A stretch of 64,000 bases of DNA, from NCBI RefSeq assembly GCF_023195695.1, contig NZ_JALPQG010000013.1, forward strand, positions 1 through 64,000, written 5' to 3'. The position numbers were made by a program, and so were the translations under genes. The DNA comes from Aliiroseovarius sp. S1339. Lineage in GTDB: Bacteria > Pseudomonadota > Alphaproteobacteria > Rhodobacterales > Rhodobacteraceae. Shown here one piece after another: positions 27,098 through 36,410 of this stretch. How positions within the stretch are numbered: the first letter of the stretch is position 1; the number at the start of each line of letters is the position of its first letter. The notes beneath the pieces are model-generated. The model saw only the letters and a program-made list of their open reading frames with translations, was not told the origin of the DNA and did no database searches.

Positions 27098-29040
27098 GCG
27101 GCGGCCTCCTCCTCTTCTTCCTCAAGCCGCACAAGTGGCGCGCCCGCTTCGACCTGATCGCCATCGGCAACCAGCACCTCGGCCACGACACCATCGCGCG
27201 CGGCGGTCAGGCTGTGTTCCATTTTCATGGCTTCCAGAATGGCCAACCGGTCGCCTTGCTTGACCACCTGCCCTGCTTTGGCAAAGACGGCTTTCACAAG
27301 ACCCGGCATCGGTGCTTCGACCACACCGGCCCCTGCACCCGCGCCCGCGTCTTGGTCCAACGGATCAACGACGTGGAATTCCAGCCCGGATTGCGCAAAG
27401 ACGGTCACGACATTGCCCGCCATTGCGACGCGCGGCCCGCGGTCGCCGCCCATCTTCCATTGGCCATTGAGGCACGTGGCCTCGATGCTGTCTTCCCCAA
27501 CGGTGATCACATGACGGTCAGCACCATAAGAGGTCACAACAACCTCATATGTATCTTCGGCATGGGTCAGTGTCACAAAGTGGTTCAATCCACCCCAGAG
27601 CGTAAAGCCCGACCCTTCGCGCTTTAGCAAATCCAGTGCACACAGCGCGGCTGCCCCCACATCAGCCATGCTTGGGCCGGGGTCGGCGGTCAGCGCCTCT
27701 AGATCGCGTTCGATCAGTCCGGTATCCACATCGCCTGCCGCAAAGCCCTCGTGTCGGGTCAACGCCCCGAGAAAGGCGAGGTTCGTGACGGAACCCGCCA
27801 CCTCGGTATGGGTCAGCGCCGACGACAATTGCCGCAGAGCCGCCGCACGTGATCCTGCATGCACGGTGATCTTGGCGATCATCGGGTCATAGAACGGGCT
27901 GATCGTGTCGCCCGCCCGCACGCCAGTATCGGCCCGCGCGCCTTCGGGGAATTTCAGATGGGTCAGCGTGCCGGTGGCGGGCAGGAAACCCTTCGGCACG
28001 TCCTCGGCATAGAGCCGCGCTTCAAAGGAATGGCCGTTGATGGACAGTTCGTCCTGCTGCTTCGGCAGCCCCTCGCCTGAGGCCACGCGCAATTGCCATT
28101 CGACCAGATCGACGCCGGTGATGGCTTCGGTCACGGGATGTTCCACTTGCAGGCGTGTGTTCATTTCCATGAACCAGAACCCGTCGGTGCGCAGGCCGTT
28201 TGCGCCGTCGACGATGAATTCCACCGTGCCTGCGCCCTTGTAGCCGATGGCTTCGGCTGCGCGCACGCCCGCCTGCCCCATCGCCTCGCGGACCTCTTCG
28301 GTCATGCCCGGCGCAGGGGCTTCCTCGATCACCTTCTGGTGGCGACGTTGCAGCGAGCAGTCGCGTTCGAACAGGTGCACCGCTTGGGTGCCGTCGCCAA
28401 ACACCTGAACCTCGATATGGCGCGGGGAGAGAATATATTTCTCGACCAACACATCCGCGTTGCCAAAGGCGGTCTTCGCCTCGCCCTGCGCGCTGGCCAA
28501 AGCATCCGCAAAGTCCTTGGGATCATCAACCCGGCGCATCCCCTTGCCACCACCGCCTGCCACGGCCTTGATCAACACGGGATAGCCCATCTTGTCAGCC
28601 TCTGACGCCAGCAGCGCGGGGTCTTGGTCTGCACCGTGATAGCCGGGCACGACGGGCACGCCAGCCTCGACCATCAGTTTCTTGGCGGCATCTTTCAGAC
28701 CCATCTTGCGGATCGCGTCTGACGACGGACCGATAAAGACCAACCCGGCCTTTTCAACCGCATCCACGAAATCGGGGTTTTCCGACAGGAACCCATAACC
28801 CGGATGGATCGCCTGCGCGCCGGTATCAAGTGCTGCCTGAATGATGACATCACCCTTCAGGTAAGACTGCGCGGGTTGCGACGGGCCGATATGCACGGCT
28901 TCGTCCGCCATTTTCACATGGCGCGCGGCCGCGTCGGCGTCGGAATAAACCGCCACCGTGGTCACACCCAGCTTGCGGGCGGTGTCGATCACGCGGCAGG
29001 CAATTTCGCCCCGGTTGGCAATCAGGATTTTCGTGAACAT
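27094..29040 (-). CDS. liuD: Methylcrotonyl-CoA carboxylase, biotin-containing alpha subunit
   Basis: A 648-residue biotin-dependent carboxylase subunit. It has the biotin carboxylase domain (about 1-450: FTKILIANRGEIACRVI, the ATP loop AVAGGGGKGMRRV, FMEMNTRLQVEHPVTE), a BT linker and the biotin carrier domain, with the attachment Lys in ILEAMKMEHSL near the C-terminus. With liuB it converts 3-methylcrotonyl-CoA to 3-methylglutaconyl-CoA. A related acyl-CoA carboxylase is possible from the family alone, but the pathway neighbours settle the assignment. The ATG at 29040 follows GGAGGAACCTTG. The biotin is presumably added by the BirA encoded at 5261. Confidence 0.95.
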   Translation of the reverse strand: MFTKILIANRGEIACRVIDTARKLGVTTVAVYSDADAAARHVKMADEAVHIGPSQPAQSYLKGDVIIQAALDTGAQAIHPGYGFLSENPDFVDAVEKAGLVFIGPSSDAIRKMGLKDAAKKLMVEAGVPVVPGYHGADQDPALLASEADKMGYPVLIKAVAGGGGKGMRRVDDPKDFADALASAQGEAKTAFGNADVLVEKYILSPRHIEVQVFGDGTQAVHLFERDCSLQRRHQKVIEEAPAPGMTEEVREAMGQAGVRAAEAIGYKGAGTVEFIVDGANGLRTDGFWFMEMNTRLQVEHPVTEAITGVDLVEWQLRVASGEGLPKQQDELSINGHSFEARLYAEDVPKGFLPATGTLTHLKFPEGARADTGVRAGDTISPFYDPMIAKITVHAGSRAAALRQLSSALTHTEVAGSVTNLAFLGALTRHEGFAAGDVDTGLIERDLEALTADPGPSMADVGAAALCALDLLKREGSGFTLWGGLNHFVTLTHAEDTYEVVVTSYGADRHVITVGEDSIEATCLNGQWKMGGDRGPRVAMAGNVVTVFAQSGLEFHVVDPLDQDAGAGAGAGVVEAPMPGLVKAVFAKAGQVVKQGDRLAILEAMKMEHSLTAARDGVVAEVLVADGDQVEAGAPLVRLEEEEEEAAA

Positions 29041-29117
29041 CAAGGTTCCTCCTTCGGGTGGGGTCGCAATGCGCCCCGGAATTTCAACTCGCCCCTCAAT
29101 CCGGAGCGTCAAAAAAG

Positions 29118-29558
29118 TCAGCCGCCCAAGCGGTCACACCAATTGATCCGCGCGCCAGCAGTATAGGCGACCGCCAATCCTTCGCGGATCAGCGTCTTGC
29201 CAACATCTTGTCCGTCCGCTGACAACCGCACCAACTCGCGCCCATATTTGTCGTGGCCTTCGTGGCGCAGCGTAAGGTCCGCACTTTCAACAATCTCACG
29301 CAAGCGGCGCGTGGCCTTGTCGCCCAGTGCCTTCTCAGCAGCGCACCCGGCATCTTTCGTCTCGGGCGTGTCAAACCCCACCAGCCGGGCAGTGTGCGTG
29401 CGGTCGGAGCATTTCAGCTCTACCGTATCCCCGTCATAGACAAAGCCGACCACACAGCCCGCAATCCCACTTTTGCGCGGCACGGGCGCAATCTGCTCGG
29501 CCAGCGAATAGAGGATCAACAGCGTCAGTCCGCAGTATATGACGAGGTTCGTGTCCAA
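29118..29558 (-). CDS. Staphylococcal-nuclease-like (TNase) protein with N-terminal membrane anchor
   Basis: A 146-residue protein with one hydrophobic N-terminal helix (NLVIYCGLTLLILYSLAE) acting as signal or anchor, followed by a thermonuclease fold. Catalytic elements are visible: YDGDTVEL (Ca-binding Asp), ARLVGFDTPET (catalytic Arg and second Asp) and DKYGRELVRL (Glu and Arg region). The protein is probably periplasmic and cuts DNA or RNA. The start is a TTG at 29558, 3 nt after liuB, with no in-frame ATG to replace it. It separates liuB from liuD, an unexpected partner for leucine degradation. Confidence 0.88.
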   Translation of the reverse strand: MDTNLVIYCGLTLLILYSLAEQIAPVPRKSGIAGCVVGFVYDGDTVELKCSDRTHTARLVGFDTPETKDAGCAAEKALGDKATRRLREIVESADLTLRHEGHDKYGRELVRLSADGQDVGKTLIREGLAVAYTAGARINWCDRLGG

Positions 29559-29561
29559 GGC

Positions 29562-31166
29562 TTACATCCGGAACACGCCGAATTTCGTCGGCTCGATCGG
29601 GGCATTCAGCGCCGCCAGCAGCGACAGATACAGCACCTCGCGCGATTTACGCGGGTCGATCACGCCGTCATCCCACATCCGCGCCGAAGCATAGAGGGGA
29701 TGGGACTGTTCCTCGAACATATCAATGGTGGGTTGTTTGAAGGCGGCTTCTTCTTCCGCCGACCATTCACCGCCCTGACGCTCAATGGCGTCGCGCTTTA
29801 CGGTGGCCAACACGCCCGCCGCCTGTTCGCCCCCCATCACGGAAATCCGCGAGTTGGGCCAGGACCACATGAAACGCGGCTGGTAGGCGCGCCCGGCCAT
29901 GCCGTAGTTGCCAGCCCCGTAAGAGCCGCCCACAACCATCGTCACCTTCGGCACGTTCGTCGTTGCCACAGCCGTCACCATCTTGGCGCCGTGGCGCGCG
30001 ATACCTTCATTCTCATATTTACGACCCACCATGAACCCGGTGATATTTTGCAGGAAAACCAAGGGTATATTGCGCTGGCTGCACAGTTCCACGAAATGCG
30101 CCCCCTTCTGGGCGGCTTCCGAGAAAATCACGCCATTGTTGGCGATGATCCCGATGGGGCAGCCTTTCAGATGGGCAAATCCTGTGACCAGAGTGTCGCC
30201 AAAGCGCGGTTTGAATTCATCGAAGCGCGAGCCATCGACGATGCGCATGATCACTTCGCGAATGTCGTAAGGCGTCTTGAGGTCGGCAGGCACAACGCCC
30301 AGCAACTCCTCCGGATCATAGGCCGGTTCTTCCGATACCTGCCATTTCACCGTCATCGGCTTGGTGCGATTCAGGCTTTCCACCGCGCGCCGCGCCAAGG
30401 CCAGCGCATGGGCGTCATCCTCGGCCAGATAATCGGCGACACCAGACAAGCGGGTATGAACATCGCCGCCGCCCAGATCTTCGGCTGTGACGACCTCACC
30501 CGTTGCGGCCTTCACCAAAGGGGGCCCAGCAAGGAAGATTGTCCCCTGCTCTTTCACGATGATCGTCACGTCCGACATGGCAGGCACATAAGCGCCCCCG
30601 GCGGTGCACGACCCCATCACCACAGCGATTTGCGGGATGCCCTTGGAGGACATCCGCGCTTGGTTGTAGAAAATCCGGCCAAAGTGATCGCGGTCGGGGA
30701 ACACCTCGTCCTGATTGGGCAGGTTGGCGCCACCACTATCGACCAGATAGATGCAGGGCAGATTGCATTCCTCGGCAATCTCTTGCGCGCGCAGGTGCTT
30801 CTTCACGGTCATCGGATAATAGGTGCCGCCTTTGACGGTGGCGTCGTTGCAGACCACCATCACCTCTTGCCCGTGCACCTGACCAATGCCCGCGATGACA
30901 CCGGCACAGGGCGCAGCCCCGTCATACATGTCATGCGCCGCCGTCGCGCCGACCTCGAGGAACGGCGATCCGGGATCGAGCAGGTTCGACACCCGGTCGC
31001 GCGGCAGCATCTTGCCGCGGCTCAGGTGCCGTTCGCGCGATTTCTGCCCGCCACCCATCACGGCGGCCTCGGCAGCGTCAGCCACAACTTGAAGCGCCTC
31101 AAGATGGCCCTCGCGGTTGGCTTTGTACGCCTCGGAACCGGGCGTGGCTTGGGAATTCAGTTTCAT
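29562..31166 (-). CDS. liuB: Methylcrotonyl-CoA carboxylase, carboxyltransferase beta subunit
   Basis: A 534-residue carboxyltransferase of the acetyl-CoA carboxylase beta family. It transfers carboxyl groups from LiuD-bound biotin to 3-methylcrotonyl-CoA. Family stretches are [67 protein letters not shown] and [24 protein letters not shown], the last typical of MccB. It begins one base after the LprI-like gene, after AAGGATGCTGAG, and is followed by the nuclease-like gene. Confidence 0.95.
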   Translation of the reverse strand: MKLNSQATPGSEAYKANREGHLEALQVVADAAEAAVMGGGQKSRERHLSRGKMLPRDRVSNLLDPGSPFLEVGATAAHDMYDGAAPCAGVIAGIGQVHGQEVMVVCNDATVKGGTYYPMTVKKHLRAQEIAEECNLPCIYLVDSGGANLPNQDEVFPDRDHFGRIFYNQARMSSKGIPQIAVVMGSCTAGGAYVPAMSDVTIIVKEQGTIFLAGPPLVKAATGEVVTAEDLGGGDVHTRLSGVADYLAEDDAHALALARRAVESLNRTKPMTVKWQVSEEPAYDPEELLGVVPADLKTPYDIREVIMRIVDGSRFDEFKPRFGDTLVTGFAHLKGCPIGIIANNGVIFSEAAQKGAHFVELCSQRNIPLVFLQNITGFMVGRKYENEGIARHGAKMVTAVATTNVPKVTMVVGGSYGAGNYGMAGRAYQPRFMWSWPNSRISVMGGEQAAGVLATVKRDAIERQGGEWSAEEEAAFKQPTIDMFEEQSHPLYASARMWDDGVIDPRKSREVLYLSLLAALNAPIEPTKFGVFRM

Positions 31167-31167
31167 C

Positions 31168-31704
31168 TCAGCATCCTTCGTGGTTGCAGATTGTATCGCC
31201 GTAGCCGTTCAAATCGGCCTCCAGCGCAAGCGACTGGCGGGCGGTCTGATGCAGCATGCAGGCGACAGACGCAGGGCCTCCGCCTGTGCCACCACCCCAT
31301 TTCGACCGTTCATAGTCGCACGACGCATCGCGGAAGGTGATCCAAGCGCGTTGCATGTCCAGAAGCGCGGGGGCTTGTTTGGGGGCCGCTGACCCAAGCG
31401 TTGCCATTTCTTCATCTTCGGCCCTCAACCGGGTCATCAAAAGCCCATAGGCGCGGTTCAGGCGGCGATCCCAGTCCTCGTATTCCAGCCCAAGACAGGA
31501 CGACATGCCAACCGTGCTTGACCCGCCTTCGGTTGCTTCCATGCAATAATTGGCCGCCGATCCAACGCAGCGCATCGGGTCGCCATCGTCCCCCATGGCG
31601 GACAGGCAGTCCGTTGTGGGATGAAAACTATAGGTCATGTCTTGGGCTGTGGCCGGAGAGGCCAAAGCCACAAGCGCAGCAAGGATAAACCCCCGGATGC
31701 CCAT
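31168..31704 (-). CDS. Secreted LprI/DUF1311-like protein in the liu operon
   Basis: A 178-residue protein with a signal peptide ([20 protein letters not shown], cleavage about residue 21). The mature part is rich in cysteine (about seven) and contains [23 protein letters not shown] and [16 protein letters not shown], the pattern of the DUF1311/LprI family; in Mycobacterium LprI inhibits lysozyme. The ATG at 31704 overlaps the liuA stop as TGATG; a GTG at 31707 is the alternative. Its place between liuA and liuB has no obvious metabolic sense, and the lysozyme-inhibitor role is only an extrapolation. Confidence 0.85.
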   Translation of the reverse strand: MGIRGFILAALVALASPATAQDMTYSFHPTTDCLSAMGDDGDPMRCVGSAANYCMEATEGGSSTVGMSSCLGLEYEDWDRRLNRAYGLLMTRLRAEDEEMATLGSAAPKQAPALLDMQRAWITFRDASCDYERSKWGGGTGGGPASVACMLHQTARQSLALEADLNGYGDTICNHEGC

Positions 31705-32864
31705 CACATCTTGCCCATCAGTTCGCGCCCGATCAGCATCCGGCGGATTTCCGAGGTGCCCGCGCCGATCTCCATCAGCTTGGCGTCGCGGAACATGCGG
31801 CTGACGGGGGTTTCGTTCATATAGCCCGACCCGCCCATCGCCTGCACCGCTTGGTGGGCCTGCTTCATCGCCTCCTCAGACGCATAAAGCACACAGGCCG
31901 CCGCGTCCTGACGGGTCACCTGACCGCGATCACAGGCCTTTGCGACCTCGTAAACATAGGCACGGGCCGAGTTCATCGCGGTATACATATCCGCGATCTT
32001 GGCCTGCATCAGCTGGAAGTCCCCGATGGGGCGACCAAACTGCTTGCGCTCTTTCATGTAAGGCATGATTTCATCCATGCAGGCGGCCATGATGCCGGTG
32101 CCGATGCCCGACAGAACGACGCGTTCATAGTCGAGCCCCGACATCAGCACGTTCACGCCTTTGCCTTCTTCGCCCAGCACATTTTCGAACGGCACTTCGA
32201 CATCTTCAAAGATCAACTCGGCGGTGTTCGACCCGCGCATCCCCAGCTTGTCGAAATGGGGCGAGGTGCTGAAGCCCTTCATATCCTTTTCGATGATGAA
32301 GGTGGTGATGCCCTTGGGGCCAGCGTCCGGGTCGGTTTTAGCATAGACGACCAAAGTGTCTGCGTCCGGGCCATTGGTGATCCAGAACTTGGTGCCGTTC
32401 AGCACATAGTAACCATTGCGCTTCTCGGCGCGTAGTTTCATCGAGACGACGTCCGACCCCGCACCCGCCTCGGACATGGCCAAGGCGCCCACATGCTCGC
32501 CCGAAATCAGCTTGGGCAGGTATTTCTGTTTCTGTTCTTCGGTCGCATTGCGGCGGATCTGGTTCACACACAGGTTCGAATGCGCCCCATAGCTCAGCGA
32601 GACCGAGGCCGAGGCCCGCGCGATCTCTTCCACGATCACCACATGCGCCAGATAGGTCATGCCGGCACCGCCGTATTCTTCGGGCGTGGTCACACCCAAC
32701 AGGCCCAGCTCGCCGAATTCTTTCCACAGCTCGTTGGGAAATTCGTTCTTCTGGTCCACCTCACCGGCGATCGGCTTGATCCGGTCTTGTGCAAAGCGGT
32801 GCACCATCTCGCGCATTGCATTGACGTCTTCGCCCAGGTCGAAATTCATGGAGTGATTGAACAT
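31704..32864 (-). CDS. liuA: Isovaleryl-CoA dehydrogenase
   Basis: A 386-residue FAD-dependent acyl-CoA dehydrogenase that oxidises isovaleryl-CoA to 3-methylcrotonyl-CoA and passes electrons to ETF. Signatures: the FAD/substrate stretch [53 protein letters not shown] and the C-terminal [51 protein letters not shown] is in the region where isovaleryl-CoA dehydrogenases place their catalytic Glu (E of DYER). It is the first gene of the liu operon. The ATG at 32864 is preceded by AGAGGGG; a palindrome lies about 30 nt upstream. Confidence 0.94.
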   Translation of the reverse strand: MFNHSMNFDLGEDVNAMREMVHRFAQDRIKPIAGEVDQKNEFPNELWKEFGELGLLGVTTPEEYGGAGMTYLAHVVIVEEIARASASVSLSYGAHSNLCVNQIRRNATEEQKQKYLPKLISGEHVGALAMSEAGAGSDVVSMKLRAEKRNGYYVLNGTKFWITNGPDADTLVVYAKTDPDAGPKGITTFIIEKDMKGFSTSPHFDKLGMRGSNTAELIFEDVEVPFENVLGEEGKGVNVLMSGLDYERVVLSGIGTGIMAACMDEIMPYMKERKQFGRPIGDFQLMQAKIADMYTAMNSARAYVYEVAKACDRGQVTRQDAAACVLYASEEAMKQAHQAVQAMGGSGYMNETPVSRMFRDAKLMEIGAGTSEIRRMLIGRELMGKM

Positions 32865-32892
32865 GTGCTGCCCCTCTTGGTGGTCAGGTTTA

Positions 32893-32908
32893 TTGAACGC
32901 TTGTTCAG
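32893..32908. promoter_or_regulatory. Palindromic operator candidate in front of liuA
   Basis: The sequence TTGAACGCTTGTTCAG contains TGAAC-N4-GTTCA, a near-perfect 14-bp palindrome centred about 36 nt upstream of the liuA start. Size and symmetry fit a TetR-family operator, and TetR regulators (LiuQ, PsrA, FadP types) control branched-chain or fatty-acid degradation in proteobacteria. No regulator gene is adjacent. Confidence 0.5.
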
Positions 32909-32985
32909 TTATGCGCGCAAGCGACGATTCGGGTCAATACGCAAGCAATTGCACGCAGCGTCACAAAGGGTCTCAGTCGCCGATG

Positions 32986-34191
32986 TCAGGCCCCGGATTG
33001 GAAGCGCGTCGACACCTCATCACGGATAATCCGGCCAATCATGGCACAGTCTTCAAGGCTGAACGTCAGCGGCAGGCGCAGATCCAACACGGCTTTCAGA
33101 ACGCGGTCGGTCTGCGGCAATTTCGGCGACTGGGCATAGCGCCAACTGTCATAACGGCTGGTGAAGCCGGTCGGCTCGGCCCCGCCGAACCATTTCAGTT
33201 CGACCCCACGGTCTGCGCTTTTTTTCATGACCTGCTGCACATCAGCCTCGGCCCAATCCAACAGCAGGAATTGAAACGAGGACATGACGTAGGCTTCCAC
33301 CTCGGGGCGATTGATCAGTGTCAGGCCGGGCGTGTTTCGCAGCCCCTCCTCGACGACACGATAGCGCGCGTTCCACGCCCCACACTGCTCATCCAATTTC
33401 GCCAGTTGCGGGCGCAAGATCGCCGCGCGCAAATTGTCCATCCGGCCCGAGATGTTGGGCGTCACGTATTTTATTCGCTCGAAAGCTTCGGGTGGTGGCC
33501 CTGCCAGGTGCCGCTCATATAACATATAGCTGCCCGACAGCACGATCGCCCGCGCCATCAGGTCGGGATCGTCCGAGATCAGAAGCCCGCCCTCACCCGA
33601 ATTCGCGTGCTTATAGGTCTGGGTCGAGTAGGCCGCCATGACGCCATGACGCCCCGACAAGGTGCCATTCCAGCGCGCGCCCATCGTGTGGGCGCAATCT
33701 TCGATCACCGTCACACCAGCCGCATTCGTGATTTCCATCAGCCAGTCCATGTCACAGATATGTCCGCGCATATGGCTGAGCAGCAAAACCTTCGGCGCAT
33801 CCGGGGCCGCGACCTTGGCCGCCAGATCGTCCAGATCAATGGTCAGCGCCTCGGTCACCTCGACGAAGACGGGCACGCCGCCGACTGAGGCAATGGCACC
33901 GGGCACAGGGGCCAGCGTAAAGGCATTGGTCAGCACCCGATCGCCCGGCCCTACCCCAATCGCGCGCAGGGCGGTCGCAATGGCATACCCGCCTGACGCC
34001 ACCGCCAGCGCGTATTTCGACCCCATCAGGGCGGCGAATTCCTGCTCCAACAAGGCTGTGTGGGACGTCTCGCCCTCGGCCACATTGTAGCGGTGCAAGC
34101 GCCCGTGGCGCAGCACCTCCATTGCCGCGGCAATCCCGTCCTCGGGAATCGGTTCTTGCTGGGTGAAGTTGCCAGTGAATCGCTCTGTCAT
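32986..34191 (-). CDS. DegT/DnrJ/EryC1/StrS-family PLP aminotransferase
   Basis: A 401-residue sugar-aminotransferase-type enzyme. The PLP-binding Lys is in STQTYKHANSGEGGLLIS, preceded by the cofactor motif VIEDCAHTMGARWNG; ALAVASGGYAIATALRAIGVGPGDRVL is the phosphate-binding helix start. NISGRMDNLRAAIL fits the substrate site of the DegT fold. Such enzymes usually aminate nucleotide-linked keto-sugars, but no polysaccharide genes are near, so the substrate is unknown. It lies 40 nt after gph's end on the same strand, and a ~120-bp gap separates it from liuA. Confidence 0.88.
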   Translation of the reverse strand: MTERFTGNFTQQEPIPEDGIAAAMEVLRHGRLHRYNVAEGETSHTALLEQEFAALMGSKYALAVASGGYAIATALRAIGVGPGDRVLTNAFTLAPVPGAIASVGGVPVFVEVTEALTIDLDDLAAKVAAPDAPKVLLLSHMRGHICDMDWLMEITNAAGVTVIEDCAHTMGARWNGTLSGRHGVMAAYSTQTYKHANSGEGGLLISDDPDLMARAIVLSGSYMLYERHLAGPPPEAFERIKYVTPNISGRMDNLRAAILRPQLAKLDEQCGAWNARYRVVEEGLRNTPGLTLINRPEVEAYVMSSFQFLLLDWAEADVQQVMKKSADRGVELKWFGGAEPTGFTSRYDSWRYAQSPKLPQTDRVLKAVLDLRLPLTFSLEDCAMIGRIIRDEVSTRFQSGA

Positions 34192-34230
34192 GTGGTGAGC
34201 CTGCGCAGGAAGCCGCTCGGCGTCAATGGA

Positions 34231-34923
34231 TCAACCGATCAGACGCGCAACCACTGCATCCAGATCATCAAAATGATCCAGCATGGCCTCGGGTGCCAGC
34301 CGCGCAACACCCGGCCCTTCGGGGCCAAAGCCCACAAGGATGCACGGCACACCCGCAGCTCGCGCTGTCAGGCGGTCCGTTTCGGTGTCACCGACCAAGA
34401 GCGCCCGCGTCGGATCGCCACCCGCCCCATGCGCCGCCGCAACAAAAGGGGCAGGGTCCGGCTTGCGGGTCGGCAATGTATCCGCCCCGATCAGCGAGGT
34501 GAAACGATCCAGAATGCCAAGGCGGGACAGCAACAGCCGTGCCAGCCCCTCGGACTTGTTGGTGCAAATCCCTACCGCATAGTCGCTCGCATGTAGACGG
34601 GCGACCGCGTCCATGGCACCGGGATACAGGTGTGTGTGGCGATCAATGTCGGCTTCATAGGCATCCAGTAGGTTCGGGAACTCGCGATTCACATCGGCCT
34701 CGTCCACGTCGCCGCCGTTCAGACGTGAAAATCCTAGGCGCAACATCGCCCGCGCGCCATGAAAGGCAGTCAGCTGGTCTTGCGATGGGTCCAGAACCTC
34801 GCCATGCCCCAGCGAGATAAAACACGCATTCGCCGCCGCGATCAGATCGCCGGACGTATCCGCCAAAGTACCATCCAGATCGAAGATCACCGTGCGGCGC
34901 CCCGGCGTTGCTGTATCGGTCAT
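34231..34923 (-). CDS. gph: HAD-family phosphatase, probable phosphoglycolate phosphatase
   Basis: A 230-residue haloacid dehalogenase hydrolase. Motif I is VIFDLDGTLADTSGDL with the nucleophilic Asp, motif II is in GICTNKSEGLARLLL, the Lys is in PTRKPDPAPF and motif IV is LLVGDTETDRLTARAAG. The helical cap between motifs I and II fits Gph, which clears 2-phosphoglycolate. The start at 34923 (MTDTATPGRR) has AGGGGGTAGA before it. It is divergent from glmU, a familiar Rhodobacteraceae arrangement; exact substrate is inferred from context. Confidence 0.87.
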   Translation of the reverse strand: MTDTATPGRRTVIFDLDGTLADTSGDLIAAANACFISLGHGEVLDPSQDQLTAFHGARAMLRLGFSRLNGGDVDEADVNREFPNLLDAYEADIDRHTHLYPGAMDAVARLHASDYAVGICTNKSEGLARLLLSRLGILDRFTSLIGADTLPTRKPDPAPFVAAAHGAGGDPTRALLVGDTETDRLTARAAGVPCILVGFGPEGPGVARLAPEAMLDHFDDLDAVVARLIG

Positions 34924-34959
34924 TCTACCCCCTGCTTTGGAATTTCCACGCAAAGCCTG

Positions 34960-34977
34960 TAACCTCGCGTAAGGTTA
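34960..34977. repeat. Short inverted repeat between gph and glmU
   Basis: TAACCT, six bases, AGGTTA: a perfect 6-bp dyad midway in the divergent gph/glmU promoter region (34924-35052). It could be an operator serving either gene. No T-run follows, so it is not a terminator. Confidence 0.35.
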
Positions 34978-35052
34978 ATTGAACAGCTTTCGCTTGCGAG
35001 CCGCGCCCCAAGAGGTAAAACGGGCGAAAAGAAATTGAAAGAGCAGATAGAT

Positions 35053-36408
35053 ATGGCGACCGCCCTGATTGTCCTTGCCGCTGGCATGGGAACACGGATG
35101 AATTCAGACCTGCCCAAAGTGATGCATGAAATTGCGGGCGCTCCGCTGTTTGCGCATGCGCTGGCGTCGGGGTCTGCCTTGGCACCCGAACGCGCGGTGC
35201 TGGTCGTGGGGCACGGCGCCGACATGGTCGAGGCCGCCGCCAAAGATCTGGACCCCGACATCAACATCGCGGTGCAGGAAGACCAACTGGGCACAGGCCA
35301 TGCAGTTGCGCAAGCCCGCGCCGCATTAGACGGGTTCGAAGGAGACGCCATCGTCCTATACGGCGATACGCCGTTCATTCGCCCCGAAACGCTGGACGCG
35401 ATGACCGCTGCCCGGGCGGCTGGGTCGGACGTCGTGGTGCTGGGTTTTGAGGCTGCCGATCCGGGTCGCTATGGTCGGTTGATCGTCAAAGACGGTGCGC
35501 TGAATCGGATCGTTGAATTCAAGGATGCATCAGATGAAGAACGCGCCGTAACACTCTGCAATAGTGGTGTTATCGCAGCAAATTCTGATGTGCTTTTCGA
35601 TTTGATAGACGCGGTCGGAAACAACAACGCATCCGGTGAATACTATCTGACAGACATCGTTGAAGTCGCCCGTACAAAAGGCCTAACCGCCTCGGTTGTA
35701 ACCTGCGACGAAGCCGAAACACTGGGTATCAATTCCCGCGCCGAACTGGCCGCCGCCGAACAGGTATTCCAGACCCGCGCCCGCGACGCCGCACTCGAAG
35801 ATGGCGTCACCCTTATCGCCCGCGACACGGTCTACTTCGCCCATGACACCGTCATCGGGCGCGACACGGTGGTGGAACCCAACGTGGTGTTCGGCCCCGG
35901 CGTGACCGTTGAAAGCGGCGCGTTGATCCGCGCGTTTTCACATCTGGAAGGCTGCCACGTCTCGCGTGGCGGTGTGGTCGGCCCCTATGCCCGCCTGCGC
36001 CCCGGCGCTGAACTGGCTAATGACGCCAAGGTCGGCAATTTCGTCGAAATCAAGAACGCCCAGATCGAAGAAGGCGCGAAGGTCAATCACCTGTCCTATG
36101 TGGGCGACGCACGGGTGGGCGAGCACGCAAATATCGGCGCAGGCACCATCACCTGCAATTATGATGGCGTTTCCAAGCATCACACGGACATCGGCGCGCG
36201 GACGTTCATCGGGTCAAACACCTGCCTTGTCGCCCCCGTATCCATCGGGGACGAGGCGATGACGGCCACTGGCACCGTGGTCACGAAAGATGTGCCTGCA
36301 GGCGCCATGGCCGTCGGTCGCGCGAAGATGGAGGTCAAACCCGGCCTTGCCATTAAATTATTTGAAAAACTGAAGGCCGCGAAGGCCCGACGTCAGAAAG
36401 GTTCCTGA
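35053..36408 (+). CDS. glmU: Bifunctional UDP-N-acetylglucosamine pyrophosphorylase / glucosamine-1-phosphate N-acetyltransferase
   Basis: A 451-residue enzyme making UDP-GlcNAc for peptidoglycan and lipid A. The N-terminal uridyltransferase has LVLAAGMGTRM (here ALIVLAAGMGTRMNSDLPK), EDQLGTGHAV and YGDTPFI; the C-terminal left-handed beta-helix acetyltransferase shows hexapeptide repeats, GPYARLRPGAEL, GNFVEIKNAQI and GAGTITCNYDGVSKH with the expected catalytic His region. I start at 35053 (MATALIVL); the frame extends back to 35035 only with a poor lysine-rich leader. glmS follows after 2 nt. Confidence 0.96.
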   Translation: MATALIVLAAGMGTRMNSDLPKVMHEIAGAPLFAHALASGSALAPERAVLVVGHGADMVEAAAKDLDPDINIAVQEDQLGTGHAVAQARAALDGFEGDAIVLYGDTPFIRPETLDAMTAARAAGSDVVVLGFEAADPGRYGRLIVKDGALNRIVEFKDASDEERAVTLCNSGVIAANSDVLFDLIDAVGNNNASGEYYLTDIVEVARTKGLTASVVTCDEAETLGINSRAELAAAEQVFQTRARDAALEDGVTLIARDTVYFAHDTVIGRDTVVEPNVVFGPGVTVESGALIRAFSHLEGCHVSRGGVVGPYARLRPGAELANDAKVGNFVEIKNAQIEEGAKVNHLSYVGDARVGEHANIGAGTITCNYDGVSKHHTDIGARTFIGSNTCLVAPVSIGDEAMTATGTVVTKDVPAGAMAVGRAKMEVKPGLAIKLFEKLKAAKARRQKGS

Positions 36409-36410
36409 TT

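Noticed and set aside
29253-31340. 695-codon open frame on the plus strand
   Set aside because: Antisense to liuB and the TNase gene, which carry clear catalytic motifs; no domain is recognisable in it.
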